DNA of 64,000 nucleotides from CAYXVF01 sp964468125 (GCA_964468125.1 CAYXVF010000021.1:1-64000); one strand, 5' to 3'; positions 53,123 through 62,156 are shown, counted from the first letter of the stretch. Notes: generated from the letters alone by a model not told the origin. Program-made: numbers and translations.

Positions 53123-53659
53123 ATGTTTCGCCGAGTCCCGTCGATCCTGCTCGCAGCCCTCCTCGTCTCCTGCTCGCTTCCGACGGGCGGCGCGGAGTTC
53201 CGCCCGGAGGAAACCAAACGGGCTGAAATCGTTGGTTTTTCAGTCAGTTTCGACGTCCCCGGGACGTTCATTCGAACGGAGATGGAGGGCGGAGTGCTGT
53301 TCGCCGGTCCCAAGGGGAGACCCGAGTACTTCACGCCGCTCATCGTCCAACCTCGCGCTACCCAGGCGAATCTGGGTGAGGTCCTCGAAGGCCTGCTCGC
53401 CCCGCTAATGAACAACCCGAGCTTCGTCATGCATCGGCAGGAGCCGATCGCCGTGGGAGGTGTGCTGGCCCTCCTCTACGAGCTCAGCTTTGAGCTCCAT
53501 GATGCCGACCGACGGCGCCTCGGAGTCCTCGTACCAACACCCGGCGGCGTGGTGGACATTGCGCTCGCCGCCAATGAAAACCTGATCCGCGACGCCTTCC
53601 CGATCTTCGACCGGGTGCTCGACAGTCTCGTAGTGACAGAGAGAGAGCCACGTGATTAA
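53123..53659 (+). CDS. Lipoprotein of unknown function
   Basis: 178 residues starting MFRRVPSILLAALLVSCSLP, with a lipobox-like LVSC placing the lipid on Cys17. The mature part has strands and helices in a compact domain (FSVSFDVPGTFIRTEMEGGV, YFTPLIVQPRATQANLGEV, LALLYELSFELHD, FPIFDRVLDSLVV) that resembles the DcrB/PsbP-like fold in outline only. The gene is 31 bp upstream of the GAF-GGDEF gene and may be co-transcribed. Confidence 0.65.
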   Translation: MFRRVPSILLAALLVSCSLPTGGAEFRPEETKRAEIVGFSVSFDVPGTFIRTEMEGGVLFAGPKGRPEYFTPLIVQPRATQANLGEVLEGLLAPLMNNPSFVMHRQEPIAVGGVLALLYELSFELHDADRRRLGVLVPTPGGVVDIALAANENLIRDAFPIFDRVLDSLVVTEREPRD

Positions 53660-53689
53660 CAACCCGGGGCGGAACAGGGAGCGGCGCCG

Positions 53690-54688
53690 ATGGCGGACGA
53701 GAGATTCGACGAACGACTGATCTGGTTGCTCAAGGTGAGCCGAACCATGCTCGCCACGCGCGACCTCGAGCGTCTGCTCACGCTCATCACCGATGCGTTC
53801 ATCGAAGCGAGCGAGGCGGATCGCGGTGTGTTGCTTCTGAAATCTCGGGAGAGCGGAGCGCTCGAGCACCGTGTCGCGCGCGACAAGGATGGCAGCGACA
53901 TCATCTCCTCCGAACCGCAGATCTCGAGCATCGCGAATCGGGTGTTTCGCGAGAAGAAGCCGGTCTTCGCGACCGACACCGGTGCCGAGGACGACCTGGC
54001 GACGCGTCGCTCGATCGACGAGTTGCGGCTGAAAATGATGGTCTGCGTCCCCTTGGCGACCGAGAACGAGAGCTTCGGCGTCATCTATGCCGACGGCAAG
54101 ACCTCTCTGGACCGGGTCTTCACCAACACCAATCGCAACACCTTCGAGATGCTCGCGGACCATGCGGCCGCCGCGATCGACAACGCACGCATGTTCGAGC
54201 GCGCGACGAATGATCCGGTCACCGGTCTCCCGAACAACTCTTTCTTCACCCTCGAGCTCGGTAAAGCGATGCCCCACGCGAGCACCGACGCGCCACTGGG
54301 TGTTTTGCTCCTCGACCTCGACGCGTTCAAACGCGTGAACATGGCCGCAGGCGCGGAAGCCGGCGACTCCGCGCTCTACGACATCGCCGAGACCCTTCAG
54401 GACGTGGCACGCGCCGATGGCATCGTGGCGCGCTACGGTTCGGACAAGTTTGCGATTCTGCTCCCGCCGGAGCCTGGCAAGATCGAGCTGCGCTTGCGCG
54501 ACGTCGCGGAGCGAGTTCGAGCAGCCATCGCCACGAAGGGCTTCCACGGTGTGCAGATGAGCGCGAGCATCGGCGGCGTAGGCTACCCCCGCGACGGAAT
54601 CTCCGAAGCCGCCGACCTGATCGCCCTCGCCGACGACATCCTCGCCAAAGCCCGCGCCCGCGGCCCGGCGGAAATCGAGATCGGCTGA
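53690..54688 (+). CDS. GAF-GGDEF-like protein with degenerate GGDEF signature
   Basis: 332 residues: a GAF domain at about 25-170 (DRGVLLLKSRESGALEHRVA, MVCVPLATENESFGVIYADG, FEMLADHAAAAIDNARMFE) and a GGDEF-type domain at about 172-330 (NDPVTGLPNNSFF, LLLDLDAFKRVN, then MSASIGGVGYPRDG). The signature is GSDKF at 250-254 instead of GGDEF, and the upstream RxxD inhibitory site is not visible. Loss of the second Gly and the Glu usually abolishes diguanylate cyclase activity, so this may bind GTP or c-di-GMP without making it, or act by protein contact. Confidence 0.85.
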   Translation: MADERFDERLIWLLKVSRTMLATRDLERLLTLITDAFIEASEADRGVLLLKSRESGALEHRVARDKDGSDIISSEPQISSIANRVFREKKPVFATDTGAEDDLATRRSIDELRLKMMVCVPLATENESFGVIYADGKTSLDRVFTNTNRNTFEMLADHAAAAIDNARMFERATNDPVTGLPNNSFFTLELGKAMPHASTDAPLGVLLLDLDAFKRVNMAAGAEAGDSALYDIAETLQDVARADGIVARYGSDKFAILLPPEPGKIELRLRDVAERVRAAIATKGFHGVQMSASIGGVGYPRDGISEAADLIALADDILAKARARGPAEIEIG

Positions 54689-54692
54689 GCGC

Positions 54693-55330
54693 TCACCCGG
54701 ACGGCTCTTGCCAGGTGAGCTCGAGCGTCGCCGCGAGGCCATTCTCCAGGCTGCTGGCGTCGAATCCGATCTCCGCATCGACCTCGAAATTCTCGCCGCG
54801 AATCCAGAGCACGACGTGCGCCCCGCGTCGAGTCCGTCGTAGCGACCGACGAGCTCCTGAATCAGCGACGAGAGGTTAGGCGACGTGCGAAAGCCGGGAA
54901 GAGTCCCCCAATCGATTTCCCCCCCCCGCGCCCCAGAGAACGGACGCGACTGGGGTCGGCGTCCCGTTTTCGCCCGCCGGACGGTCTGCGCCCGTAGTGC
55001 ATCTGCCCGATCCTCCGCGAACAGGAGCAGCCGGTAGCGGTCGGCCCGCCAGACGCCCTCCGTCCCGGTCGGTTAGATCCGCAGCCTTGCGTCGTTGACG
55101 AGGGAACCCGCAGGGATCGCTCGGTCGAGCGCGTAGCGCACCCCGACCCAAACGAAGCCGCCCGCCCAGTAGCCCGCGTGCAAGACGCCACGGTCCTCTC
55201 TGTCCGGAAGATAGGTCGGCGTTCCACCGATGCATGCGCACACGAGCAGCGGCAGAAGCGCTGAGCGAGAAGGAAACGCTGTGCGCGGGTTGTAGACGCC
55301 GTCCCCGTGCTTCGCAACGTTCCAACGGCG
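54693..55330 (-). pseudogene. Broken gene for an exported protein
   Basis: Coding-like text runs across this stretch but no single frame is open. One minus frame reads a signal-like ALLPLLVCACIGGTPTYLPD, GVLHAGYWAGGFVWVGVRYA and LDRAIPAGSLVNDARLRI, then a TAA (55074-55076). The same frame continues GVWRADRYRLLLFAEDRADA and GEIDWGTLPGFRTSPNLSSL IQELVGRYDG. Near 54815 sense moves to another frame: GAHVVLWIRGENFEVDAEIG and LAATLELTWQEPSG, ending at 54693. One nonsense change and one frameshift therefore separate the three pieces. Family not recognised. Confidence 0.6.
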
Positions 55331-55347
55331 GCTGGGCTGCCCGTCGC

Positions 55348-55647
55348 TCAGCCCCTGATCGGCGCGAGCTTCAGGAGAGCGCGCTGCGCGGAAACCTGGG
55401 CTACGCGAATGGTCTTTCGGCGATTGCTGTGCCCCCCGACGACCTCCACCTGAACCCGTGAGATGTCGAGGGCCGCTGCGATGAAGCGCACGAGGGCGTC
55501 ATTGGCCCGGCCGTCCACGGGCGGGGCGGTCACCTGGATCTTGAGACGACCGTCGTGCTCACCCACGATCCGACTTCGAGCGCTCTTGGGCGAAACCAAT
55601 ACGTCCAGGAGGACGTCCTCGCCGTGTTCATGAAGCCAGGGCGGCAC
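55348..55647 (-). CDS. yggU: DUF167 (YggU) family protein
   Basis: 99 residues with the DUF167 core: VLLDVLVSPKSARSRIVGEH, LKIQVTAPPVDGRANDALVR and VQVEVVGGHSNRRKTIRV. Function unknown; the gene usually lies near yggS/yggT, and here it follows yggS and divIVA. A separate yggT is missing. It is the last gene of the maf-yggS-divIVA-yggU run. Confidence 0.92.
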   Translation of the reverse strand: MPPWLHEHGEDVLLDVLVSPKSARSRIVGEHDGRLKIQVTAPPVDGRANDALVRFIAAALDISRVQVEVVGGHSNRRKTIRVAQVSAQRALLKLAPIRG

Positions 55648-55696
55648 CGCTCAACGATTGCGCAGAGTCTGTCGTTCCGCAAGAGGCGGCGACGCC

Positions 55697-56239
55697 TCAA
55701 CCCACATCGCCACCGCTGCGTGCGTCGAGCGACGGCGGCGTCGGTGCGCGCACTCGGTCGAGAATGGTCACCGTACCGTCGCTACTGTCTTCAGCTTCAT
55801 CATGCGTCTCGAGAAGAGCGACGTGCGTGTTCAGGACACCGCGCAGCTCTTCGATCGCTCGGGCGCGCTGGCGCTTGAGATCGTTGACCTCGTCGGCGAG
55901 CTTCGTGACGCGCACGTTCGCGCTGTGCAGGATCTTTTCGGCTCGCATTTCGGCCTCGGTCACCACCAGCTGCGCTTCCTTCGTCGCTTGCTCCCGGATC
56001 TCGTCGATCGCCCGCTGCGCGGTGACCATCGCCTGCTTCAGCGTCTCCTCGCGGTCCCGGTGATCTCCGACCTCGCGCTCGAGGCGTTTGACCGAGCTGC
56101 GCAGCTCGTTGTTCTCGCGCGTAACCTCACCGAGCTGGTCAGCGACGAGCACGAGAAAGTCCTGCACCTCACCACCGTCGACGCCCCGGAGCGCTCGCCG
56201 GAACTGGTGCTGCTGAATGTCAATGGGTGTCAATTTCAT
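55697..56239 (-). CDS. DivIVA-domain protein
   Basis: 180 residues. The N-terminal MKLTPIDIQQHQFRRALRGV and GEVQDFLVLVADQLGEVTRE match the DivIVA membrane-curvature domain; the rest is coiled coil (RREVGDHRDREETLKQ-type heptads, KEAQLVVTEAEMRAEKILHS). DivIVA proteins mark poles and septa. The start is ATG 56239; the upstream extension would overlap yggS. Gene order yggS-divIVA resembles that in Gram-positive division clusters. Confidence 0.87.
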   Translation of the reverse strand: MKLTPIDIQQHQFRRALRGVDGGEVQDFLVLVADQLGEVTRENNELRSSVKRLEREVGDHRDREETLKQAMVTAQRAIDEIREQATKEAQLVVTEAEMRAEKILHSANVRVTKLADEVNDLKRQRARAIEELRGVLNTHVALLETHDEAEDSSDGTVTILDRVRAPTPPSLDARSGGDVG

Positions 56240-56253
56240 GGTTGCCCTCCGAA

Positions 56254-56937
56254 TTAGGTGTCGCGCGCTCCAAAAAGCGCTGTACCGACGCGAACGATAG
56301 TCGACCCGCACTCGATGGCGGTCTCGAAGTCGCTGCTCATCCCCATTGACAGCTCTGCTGCCTCGGCCATCGCCGGGTGGGAGCGATGCTCCCCGAGGAG
56401 TCGTGCGAGCGCGAGAAAATGTGGCTTCGGGTCATCCTCGGCCGGGGGGATCGCCATCAGCCCACGCATGCGAAGGGTGGATTCAGCAGCCAGCGTGTCG
56501 AGTACCGCCTCGAGGTCTACCGGCATCACCCCACCCTTCTGCGGCTCTTCACCGACGTTGACCTCCACGAGCACGTCCAGTCCGCGCTCCGGTGCTCGTT
56601 TGCCGAGCGCGCTCGCGAGCTTCGAGGAATCGACCGAGTGCAAGCGATGAATGGGATGCTCCAAGAGCTTGTTGATCTTGTTGCGCTGCAAGTGGCCAAT
56701 GAAATGCCATCGTGGCTCCAGGCCTCGCTCTGCAAAGAGAGTCGCCTTTCGCGCGAGCTCTTGGACGGTGTTCTCGCCAAAGTCACGCAACCCCGCTTCG
56801 TAGGCCTCGAGGACACGCTCGTCTGGTTGACGCTTGCTCACACCCATCAGTGTCACAGACGAAGGATCGCGCCCGGCCTTCCGCGCCGCCGCTTCGATCC
56901 GAGCACGGATCGCCAAGAGGTTGCGCTCTACGCTCAC
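56254..56937 (-). CDS. YggS-family PLP homeostasis protein
   Basis: 227 residues, single-domain alanine-racemase-like barrel that binds PLP without known catalysis. The PLP lysine is in LMGVSKRQP (near 35); DFGENTVQELARKA, WHFIGHLQRNKINKLL, LVEVNVGEEPQKGGV and LSMGMSSDFETAIECGSTIV are family text. It overlaps maf by four bases (ATGA). Confidence 0.95.
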   Translation of the reverse strand: MSVERNLLAIRARIEAAARKAGRDPSSVTLMGVSKRQPDERVLEAYEAGLRDFGENTVQELARKATLFAERGLEPRWHFIGHLQRNKINKLLEHPIHRLHSVDSSKLASALGKRAPERGLDVLVEVNVGEEPQKGGVMPVDLEAVLDTLAAESTLRMRGLMAIPPAEDDPKPHFLALARLLGEHRSHPAMAEAAELSMGMSSDFETAIECGSTIVRVGTALFGARDT

Positions 56938-57500
56938 GGCGTGACCTCGAGAGCTCGGAGCACCTCCGCCAGGGGAAGGCCCACGACGTTGGTGTAGGAG
57001 CCTTCCAAGCGGTCGACGAGCGCGCCGCCGTCACCTTGAATACCGTAGGCGCCCGCTTTGTCGCGCGGCTCTCCAGTGGCAACGTAGTGCTCGATTTCAA
57101 CGTCGCGAAGCCTCCGAAACAACACCCGCGTCGTTACCGATTCCGTGTGCTCCGCGGCTCCGCGGCGTAGGCAAAACGCCGTGACCACGTCGTGCTCTCG
57201 GCCACTCAGTCGCGCGAGCATGGCCTTCGCGTGCTCATCGTCGTCTGGTTTGTTCAGAGGCTCACCGTCGAGAAAGACCACCGTATCCGCGGTCAGGGCC
57301 GCCTCACCGAGGTCTTCCTGCGCTGCGAGCGCGTCCATTTTGCGCTTGGCGAGCGTGCGCACCGCCTCCCGTGCTGGCAGGTCTGGCCAGCTCTCGTCGG
57401 CCCCACTGACGCGCGCTCGGACGTCAAAGCCCGCCGCTTCCAGCAGCATGCGGCGCCGCGGGGAGCCCGATCCGAGGAGAAGTGTTCGCGGCAGAGCCAT
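56934..57500 (-). CDS. Maf-family nucleotide pyrophosphatase
   Basis: 188 residues: LLLGSGSPRRRMLLEAAGFD at the N-terminus, the substrate-loop LTADTVVFLDGEPLNKP, ARLSGREHDVVTAF, and DKAGAYGIQGDGGALVDRLE. Maf enzymes hydrolyse non-canonical nucleotides (dTTP/UTP or m7GTP classes) and have been linked to septum control. The TADTVV form is common in the dTTP/UTP class. First gene of the operon with yggS. Confidence 0.94.
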   Translation of the reverse strand: MALPRTLLLGSGSPRRRMLLEAAGFDVRARVSGADESWPDLPAREAVRTLAKRKMDALAAQEDLGEAALTADTVVFLDGEPLNKPDDDEHAKAMLARLSGREHDVVTAFCLRRGAAEHTESVTTRVLFRRLRDVEIEHYVATGEPRDKAGAYGIQGDGGALVDRLEGSYTNVVGLPLAEVLRALEVTP

Positions 57501-57586
57501 GCTGGCGGATGATACGGCGCACCTAGCCTGGGCCGCAAAAAACCGGTCGCGCTGGCGCGCCTACGCAAGCGCTTAAATAAGAGGGC

Positions 57587-58549
57587 TCAGTCGAGAATGA
57601 AGAGCTCTGGGTCCTGCGGGATGCCGTTGAAGCGGACTTCGTAGTGAAGGTGAGGGCCGGTTGAGCGGCCGGTGTTTCCAACCGCGGCCATCACCTGGCC
57701 TCGACGTACCTGTTGGCCCACCTCCGCCTTGAAGCTGCTTAGGTGGCTGTAGTGCGTCTGTACGCCGTAGCCGTGGTCCACCACCAAGGTCTTGCCGTAG
57801 GCGCCCCGGTTTCCGGCGAAGATGACTTTCCCATCTGCGGGTGCGATCACGCTCGAGCCGTGGTCCGCCGCGAAATCGATGCCTTTGTGCATGACGCGGT
57901 GGTTCGTATACGGGTCCGTTCGCTCCCCGAAGGTGCTCGTGAGCAGCTTGGAGGCCGTGGGGCGAAGCGACGGCATCGACGCGAGCAGCCCTGGGGCATC
58001 CGCAAAGAAGTTGTGCAGCTCGCGCATCGTGCCCTCTTCACGCAAGGCGCGATTCTCCGCATCATCAACGCGGGACTCGATCAGGCGCATCGCCAGACTC
58101 GAGTCGACGAGCTCCGAATCGTAGTCGATCCGTTCCCCTGGCGCGTAGAGCACCTCGTTGAGCGCTCCGCCTGCGTCGGAGATCGGACCGATCGCGAGAT
58201 TCCGTTCCGGATCATTGAGCTGGGTGATCGCTCGGACTTTCGACGAGAGCTGATTGATCCGCTGCAGGCTTCGGTCGATGCGGTCGACGTCCTGCTGGAG
58301 CGTTCGAAGGCGCGCCTTGAGGCCAAAGTTCTCGTTCTTGAGCACGTCGTTTTGCGACGCGTCCCGAAGCATGTGAAGGTAATGGACAGTCATGGTCGTC
58401 GCGAGACCGACGAACACGGCTGCGCCGAGAAACGCGTACTGGCGCCACCGGTCCGGGATCGTCAGGCGCTTGACCTGCGAGGACCCCTCGGGGACGACCA
58501 GAACGGTGTATACCTTCTTAGAAAATATCGAGCGCTTCTTGTTCACCAC
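57587..58549 (-). CDS. M23-family peptidase (LytM domain), membrane-anchored
   Basis: 320 residues: a cytoplasmic basic start, one membrane helix (YAFLGAAVFVGLATTMTVHY), a coiled coil (LKARLRTLQQDVDRIDRSLQ), then the LytM domain with HKGIDFAADHGSSVIAPADG (zinc His and Asp), VVDHGYGVQTHYSHLS and GPHLHYEVRFNG (HxH). All zinc and catalytic residues are present, so an active peptidoglycan endopeptidase is expected. It lies 86 bp upstream of maf, together with the division-linked genes. Confidence 0.94.
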   Translation of the reverse strand: MVNKKRSIFSKKVYTVLVVPEGSSQVKRLTIPDRWRQYAFLGAAVFVGLATTMTVHYLHMLRDASQNDVLKNENFGLKARLRTLQQDVDRIDRSLQRINQLSSKVRAITQLNDPERNLAIGPISDAGGALNEVLYAPGERIDYDSELVDSSLAMRLIESRVDDAENRALREEGTMRELHNFFADAPGLLASMPSLRPTASKLLTSTFGERTDPYTNHRVMHKGIDFAADHGSSVIAPADGKVIFAGNRGAYGKTLVVDHGYGVQTHYSHLSSFKAEVGQQVRRGQVMAAVGNTGRSTGPHLHYEVRFNGIPQDPELFILD

Positions 58550-58610
58550 GCGCTCCCTTACTCCATCGGTGTGACCGCGGTCAATCAGCCCAGATTACGG
58601 CACTTTTCGG

Positions 58611-59366
58611 TCATTCCTTCACCGCCATGCACACCACTGTAATGTTGTCGTCCCCCCCGCGCTCATTCGCGAGGTCGATCATCAGTTGAGGAACCTGGTC
58701 GAGCTCCATCTCGGCCAGCGCCGTTCCGATCTCGGTATCATCCACGAAGTTAGCGAGGCCGTCGCTGCAGAGCAGGAACTTGTCACCGACCTGGACCGGA
58801 AGAGCGAAGGTATCCACTGCGACATCCTTTTCAAACCCCACGGACCGAGTAATGATGTTCTTCAATCGGCTCGCGCGGGCCTGCTCCGGCGTGATCAGGC
58901 CTGCCTTAATCTGCTCGTTGACAAGCGAATGGTCGTCGGTGACCTGGATGACCCGGTCATTTCGCTGCAGATAGCAGCGCGAGTCGCCCACGTGGGCGAG
59001 GAATGCCCGCTGCGACACGAGGAGCATCGCAGTGACCGTCGTGCCCATTCCCTGCAGCTCGCCGTCCGCCTGAGCCGCCTCGTAGACGGCGGAGCAGGCC
59101 GCGCGGACCGAATCCGCGAGGATCCGAGGGACCGGCGAAGACGCGAGGGGCATCGCCCCCGCTCCGTCGAGAATTGCCTCGTGATGCTCTGCGACGTGCT
59201 CGCCCACGGTCTTCACCGCGATCGACGACGCCATCTTGCCGCCGACATGTCCGCCCATGCCATCCGCGACCACGTAGAGACCGAGCTCATCGACGACGAG
59301 GTGAGAGTCTTCGTTCTTTTCGCGAACACGACCGGTGTCGGTCTCTGCAGAAGAATGGATGTGCAC
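58611..59366 (-). CDS. PP2C-type serine/threonine phosphatase
   Basis: 251 residues from the GTG at 59366 (HIHSSAETDTGRVREKNED), which has GAGGG at about -10. Metal-binding motifs are REKNEDS, VADGMGGHVGG, AHVGDSRCYL, VTDDHSLVNE, LCSDGLANFVDD and RGGDDNITVV, all intact. It should reverse Ser/Thr phosphorylation; the kinase at 50490 is a candidate partner, though it is 7 kb away. The longer frame to 60113 is antisense to fabI and rejected. Confidence 0.95.
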   Translation of the reverse strand: MHIHSSAETDTGRVREKNEDSHLVVDELGLYVVADGMGGHVGGKMASSIAVKTVGEHVAEHHEAILDGAGAMPLASSPVPRILADSVRAACSAVYEAAQADGELQGMGTTVTAMLLVSQRAFLAHVGDSRCYLQRNDRVIQVTDDHSLVNEQIKAGLITPEQARASRLKNIITRSVGFEKDVAVDTFALPVQVGDKFLLCSDGLANFVDDTEIGTALAEMELDQVPQLMIDLANERGGDDNITVVCMAVKE

Positions 59367-59582
59367 AGTGCCCTCGCCCGGCGTCATAGGCCATGTCGGA
59401 TGGAGTGACGAACACGAATGCTCATCCCCACCCAAGCGTATGTTCCCCGGAGGCGGACAACGCGTCAAGTCTGTGACCTCGCGGCGCTTTTCGTTCTTCG
59501 CGGGGGAATCCCACCTCTCCTTACGCTGTGGCCCAGGGTGCGCTCTTGCGCCAATGAGGCGTTCTTGGCTATTTCGCGCCGC

Positions 59583-60362
59583 ATGATCGATCTGAACGGA
59601 AAGCACGCCTTGATCTTTGGAGTCGCGAGCGAGGAGTCCATCGCTTGGGCTATCGCCAAACGCATGCACGCTGCCGGCGCGAAGATCTCTCTCGGCTACC
59701 AACAGCGCTTTAAGAGCCGAATGTTGCAGCTCGTGAAGAAGAACGAGATCCCCGTGGACTTCTACGAGCGTTGCGACGTGACCAACGAAGAGGAGCTCGA
59801 GGCCTTCTACGCCAAGCTCCAGGGCCCAGTGGACGTGCTCGTCCACTCGATCGCCTACGCGCATCCCGGCACGTTTGCAAAACCGATTCGAGACGTGAGC
59901 CTCGAAGAGTTCACAGCGACCATGGCGGCTTCTTCCTATTCGCTCCTGCCGGTCGTTCGCCACACCCTGCCACTGATGACCCGTGGTGGATCGGTGATCA
60001 CCTTGAGTTACCTCGGTGGCCAGCGCGTCGTCGCGAACTACAAGCTCATGGGTATCGCCAAGGCCGCTCTTGAGGGAGCCGTCCGCGAACTCGCCGCCGA
60101 CGTCGGCCCCCACGGGGTTCGCGTCAATGCAGTGAGCGCGGGACCCGTCCGTACGATCGCCGCTTCACAGATCGAAGGCTTCGACGACATGTTGAAGGTC
60201 TACGAGGCCGTCGCTCCGATGCGCCGCTCGATCACCCAAGAGGACGTTGCTGACCTTTCGCTCTTCCTCTCCTCCGACCTCTCCAAGAACATCACCGGTC
60301 AGACACTGTTTGTCGACGCCGGTTACTCCATTCTTGCGATGGCTGAGCTTCCCCGCGGATGA
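59583..60362 (+). CDS. fabI: Enoyl-[acyl-carrier-protein] reductase FabI
   Basis: 259 residues: DLNGKHALIFGVASEESIAW at the N-terminus with the NAD site, LVHSIAYAHPG, and the catalytic Tyr-x6-Lys in NYKLMGIAKAALEG preceded by SYLGGQRVVA. It performs the last reduction of each fatty-acid elongation round. GVRVNAVSAGPVRTIAASQI is the mobile substrate loop. The ATG at 59583 is chosen at the domain start; the longer frame adds non-family residues. Divergent from the PP2C gene. Confidence 0.94.
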   Translation: MIDLNGKHALIFGVASEESIAWAIAKRMHAAGAKISLGYQQRFKSRMLQLVKKNEIPVDFYERCDVTNEEELEAFYAKLQGPVDVLVHSIAYAHPGTFAKPIRDVSLEEFTATMAASSYSLLPVVRHTLPLMTRGGSVITLSYLGGQRVVANYKLMGIAKAALEGAVRELAADVGPHGVRVNAVSAGPVRTIAASQIEGFDDMLKVYEAVAPMRRSITQEDVADLSLFLSSDLSKNITGQTLFVDAGYSILAMAELPRG

Positions 60363-60380
60363 CAGACCCCCGTCGTGAGT

Positions 60381-60481
60381 GCAGGCCCCGCGCCTGTGAG
60401 GGAGCACGGGGCCTGCTGGCGACGGCGTGAAGGCCGGGCAACCTTCACGCAGATTCCACCGCTCCCGTCAGGCACGGGAGC
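60381..60481. terminator. Three consecutive perfect hairpins between fabI and recN
   Basis: Stem 1: GCAGGCCCCG (60381-60390) with CGGGGCCTGC (60407-60416), ten pairs, 16-base loop. Stem 2: GCGTGAAGG (60425-60433) with CCTTCACGC (60442-60450), nine pairs, 8-base loop. Stem 3: GCTCCCGT (60461-60468) with ACGGGAGC (60474-60481), eight pairs, 5-base loop, overlapping the recN stop. No T tract follows, so an intrinsic terminator would be atypical; a bidirectional block between convergent genes is the simplest reading. Confidence 0.65.
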
Positions 60482-62156
60482 GTTCGAGCATTTCCTTCGC
60501 GGCCTTTCGCGTCGTCGGGCTGGCACTGGCCCCGTCGATCATGCGCGCGAGCTCATCCTGACGCGCCCGGCCTGACACGGCCGAGAGCTCGCTGGTCGTG
60601 CGCCCATCGACCTGCTTCTTGCGCACCACCAGGTGGTGATCGGCCCGTGCGGCGATGGGTGCGAGGTGAGTGATGACGATCGCTTGTGTATCCTGCGCCA
60701 CGCCTTGCAGCTTCTTCCCGATCGTATCCGCGGCGCGGCCTCCTACCCCGCTGTCTACTTCATCGAAAACGTAGAGACTGACCAGGTCGCGTTTGCTCAG
60801 CACCGTCTTCACGGCGAGCATCAAGCGACTGAGCTCCCCTCCGCTCGCTATTCGCTGCAGTGGTTTCGCGGGCTCGCCGGCGTTCGGCGCCCACAAAAAC
60901 TCGATCTCATCGGCTCCTTGGGGCCCCGCCTCGTGCTGCCCGTCGCCGCTCATGCGCGGCGCGCAACGTACCTCGAGCCGCGCGCCTTCGAGATCCATCT
61001 CGGCGACCTCACGACTGACGGCCTCCGTGAAGCGTTTCGCGACCTTCTTGCGTGCGCGGGTCAATCGCGCGGCCTCCGCAAAGACCGCCTCACGCGCTTC
61101 CCAACAGTCATCGTCAATCCGCGACAGACGCGCCTCGACATCGCCGATGGCATCGAGCTCAGCCTGAAGAACCTCCCGCCGAGCGATCACGTCATTGACC
61201 GTCGGCCCGTGTTTCCGGGTCAAGCGCTGCAGCTCTCCCATTCTGGCGTCTACTTCCTGCAATCGGCCCGGGTCCGACTCGATACGCTCCGCGTACCGCA
61301 AGAGCTCACGGGACGCCTCCTGGACCTCCCGCCGCGCGGTCTCGAGTCCGTGAACGTGAACCGCGAGATCGGGATCAAAACGCGACAGGCTTTCGAGCTC
61401 CGCTGTGGCACGTCCGATCTTGTCGAAGGCGGAACCGTCGTCCCCGTAGAGCAAGGACTCGGCGACGCGAACACCCGCTTCGAGCTTTTCCGCGTGCGCC
61501 AGGCGATGCTGCTCCGCCTCGAGCAAGGTATCCTCACCGGGTGCGGGATCCACCCGTGCGATCTCGTCGACCTGAAACCGCAGGAAATCCGCGCGCTGAA
61601 CGCTGAATTGCTCGCCGCTCTGCAGGGCCGAACGCTCTTTTTCGAGGTCTCGCCAGCGACGATAACGCTCGTAGAAGCTCGACTTGAGCGGGTCGAGCTC
61701 ACCGAAGGCATCGAGGATCTCGAGGTGATTGTCCACCTGGAGCAGGCTTTGCTGATCGTGCTGACCGCTGATGTCCACGAGGCTCGCGACGATCTCCCCG
61801 AGCATGCCGACCGTTGCGAGGTGCCCATTGATGGTGACCTTGCCGCGCCCCTTGCCGGAAACACTGCGACGGATCAGAAGTAGCCCCGGGTCGTCCCCGA
61901 CGAGATCGCGCGCCTCGAGGCGGGCCTGAACCCGCGGATGAGACGTGATGTCGAAAAGCGCCTCGACCACCGCCGAGCTCGCGCCCGCCCGGACCCCGTC
62001 CGCGCTCGCCCGCCCTCCGAGGGCGAGGAGCAAGGCGTCGACCAGAATGGACTTTCCTGCGCCGGTCTCACCGGTGACGACGACAAAGCCCTTGGGAACG
62101 TCGATTTCCGCTCGATCGATGATCGCGAAATCTCGAATTCGCAGCTGAAGCAGCAT
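60468..62156 (-). CDS. recN: DNA repair protein RecN
   Basis: 562 residues of an SMC-like ATPase: MLLQLRIRDFAIIDRAEIDV, Walker A TGETGAGKSILVDALLLALG, a short coiled-coil middle, the signature region IASGGELSRLMLAVKTVLSK, and Walker B VFDEVDSGVGGRAADTIGKK. RecN acts on double-strand breaks with RecA and is a classic SOS gene. Two LexA-like boxes lie 53 and 83 bases upstream of its start. Confidence 0.97.
   Translation of the reverse strand: MLLQLRIRDFAIIDRAEIDVPKGFVVVTGETGAGKSILVDALLLALGGRASADGVRAGASSAVVEALFDITSHPRVQARLEARDLVGDDPGLLLIRRSVSGKGRGKVTINGHLATVGMLGEIVASLVDISGQHDQQSLLQVDNHLEILDAFGELDPLKSSFYERYRRWRDLEKERSALQSGEQFSVQRADFLRFQVDEIARVDPAPGEDTLLEAEQHRLAHAEKLEAGVRVAESLLYGDDGSAFDKIGRATAELESLSRFDPDLAVHVHGLETARREVQEASRELLRYAERIESDPGRLQEVDARMGELQRLTRKHGPTVNDVIARREVLQAELDAIGDVEARLSRIDDDCWEAREAVFAEAARLTRARKKVAKRFTEAVSREVAEMDLEGARLEVRCAPRMSGDGQHEAGPQGADEIEFLWAPNAGEPAKPLQRIASGGELSRLMLAVKTVLSKRDLVSLYVFDEVDSGVGGRAADTIGKKLQGVAQDTQAIVITHLAPIAARADHHLVVRKKQVDGRTTSELSAVSGRARQDELARMIDGASASPTTRKAAKEMLERSRA

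Noticed and set aside
53405..54778. 457-aa minus ORF opposite the lipoprotein and GAF-GGDEF genes
   Set aside because: It covers two supported plus-strand genes and the gap between them and shows no domain text; only its first bases touch the pseudogene region.
59367..60113. N-terminal extension of the PP2C frame
   Set aside because: Antisense to fabI; the phosphatase domain starts at the GTG at 59366 with a good ribosome-binding site.
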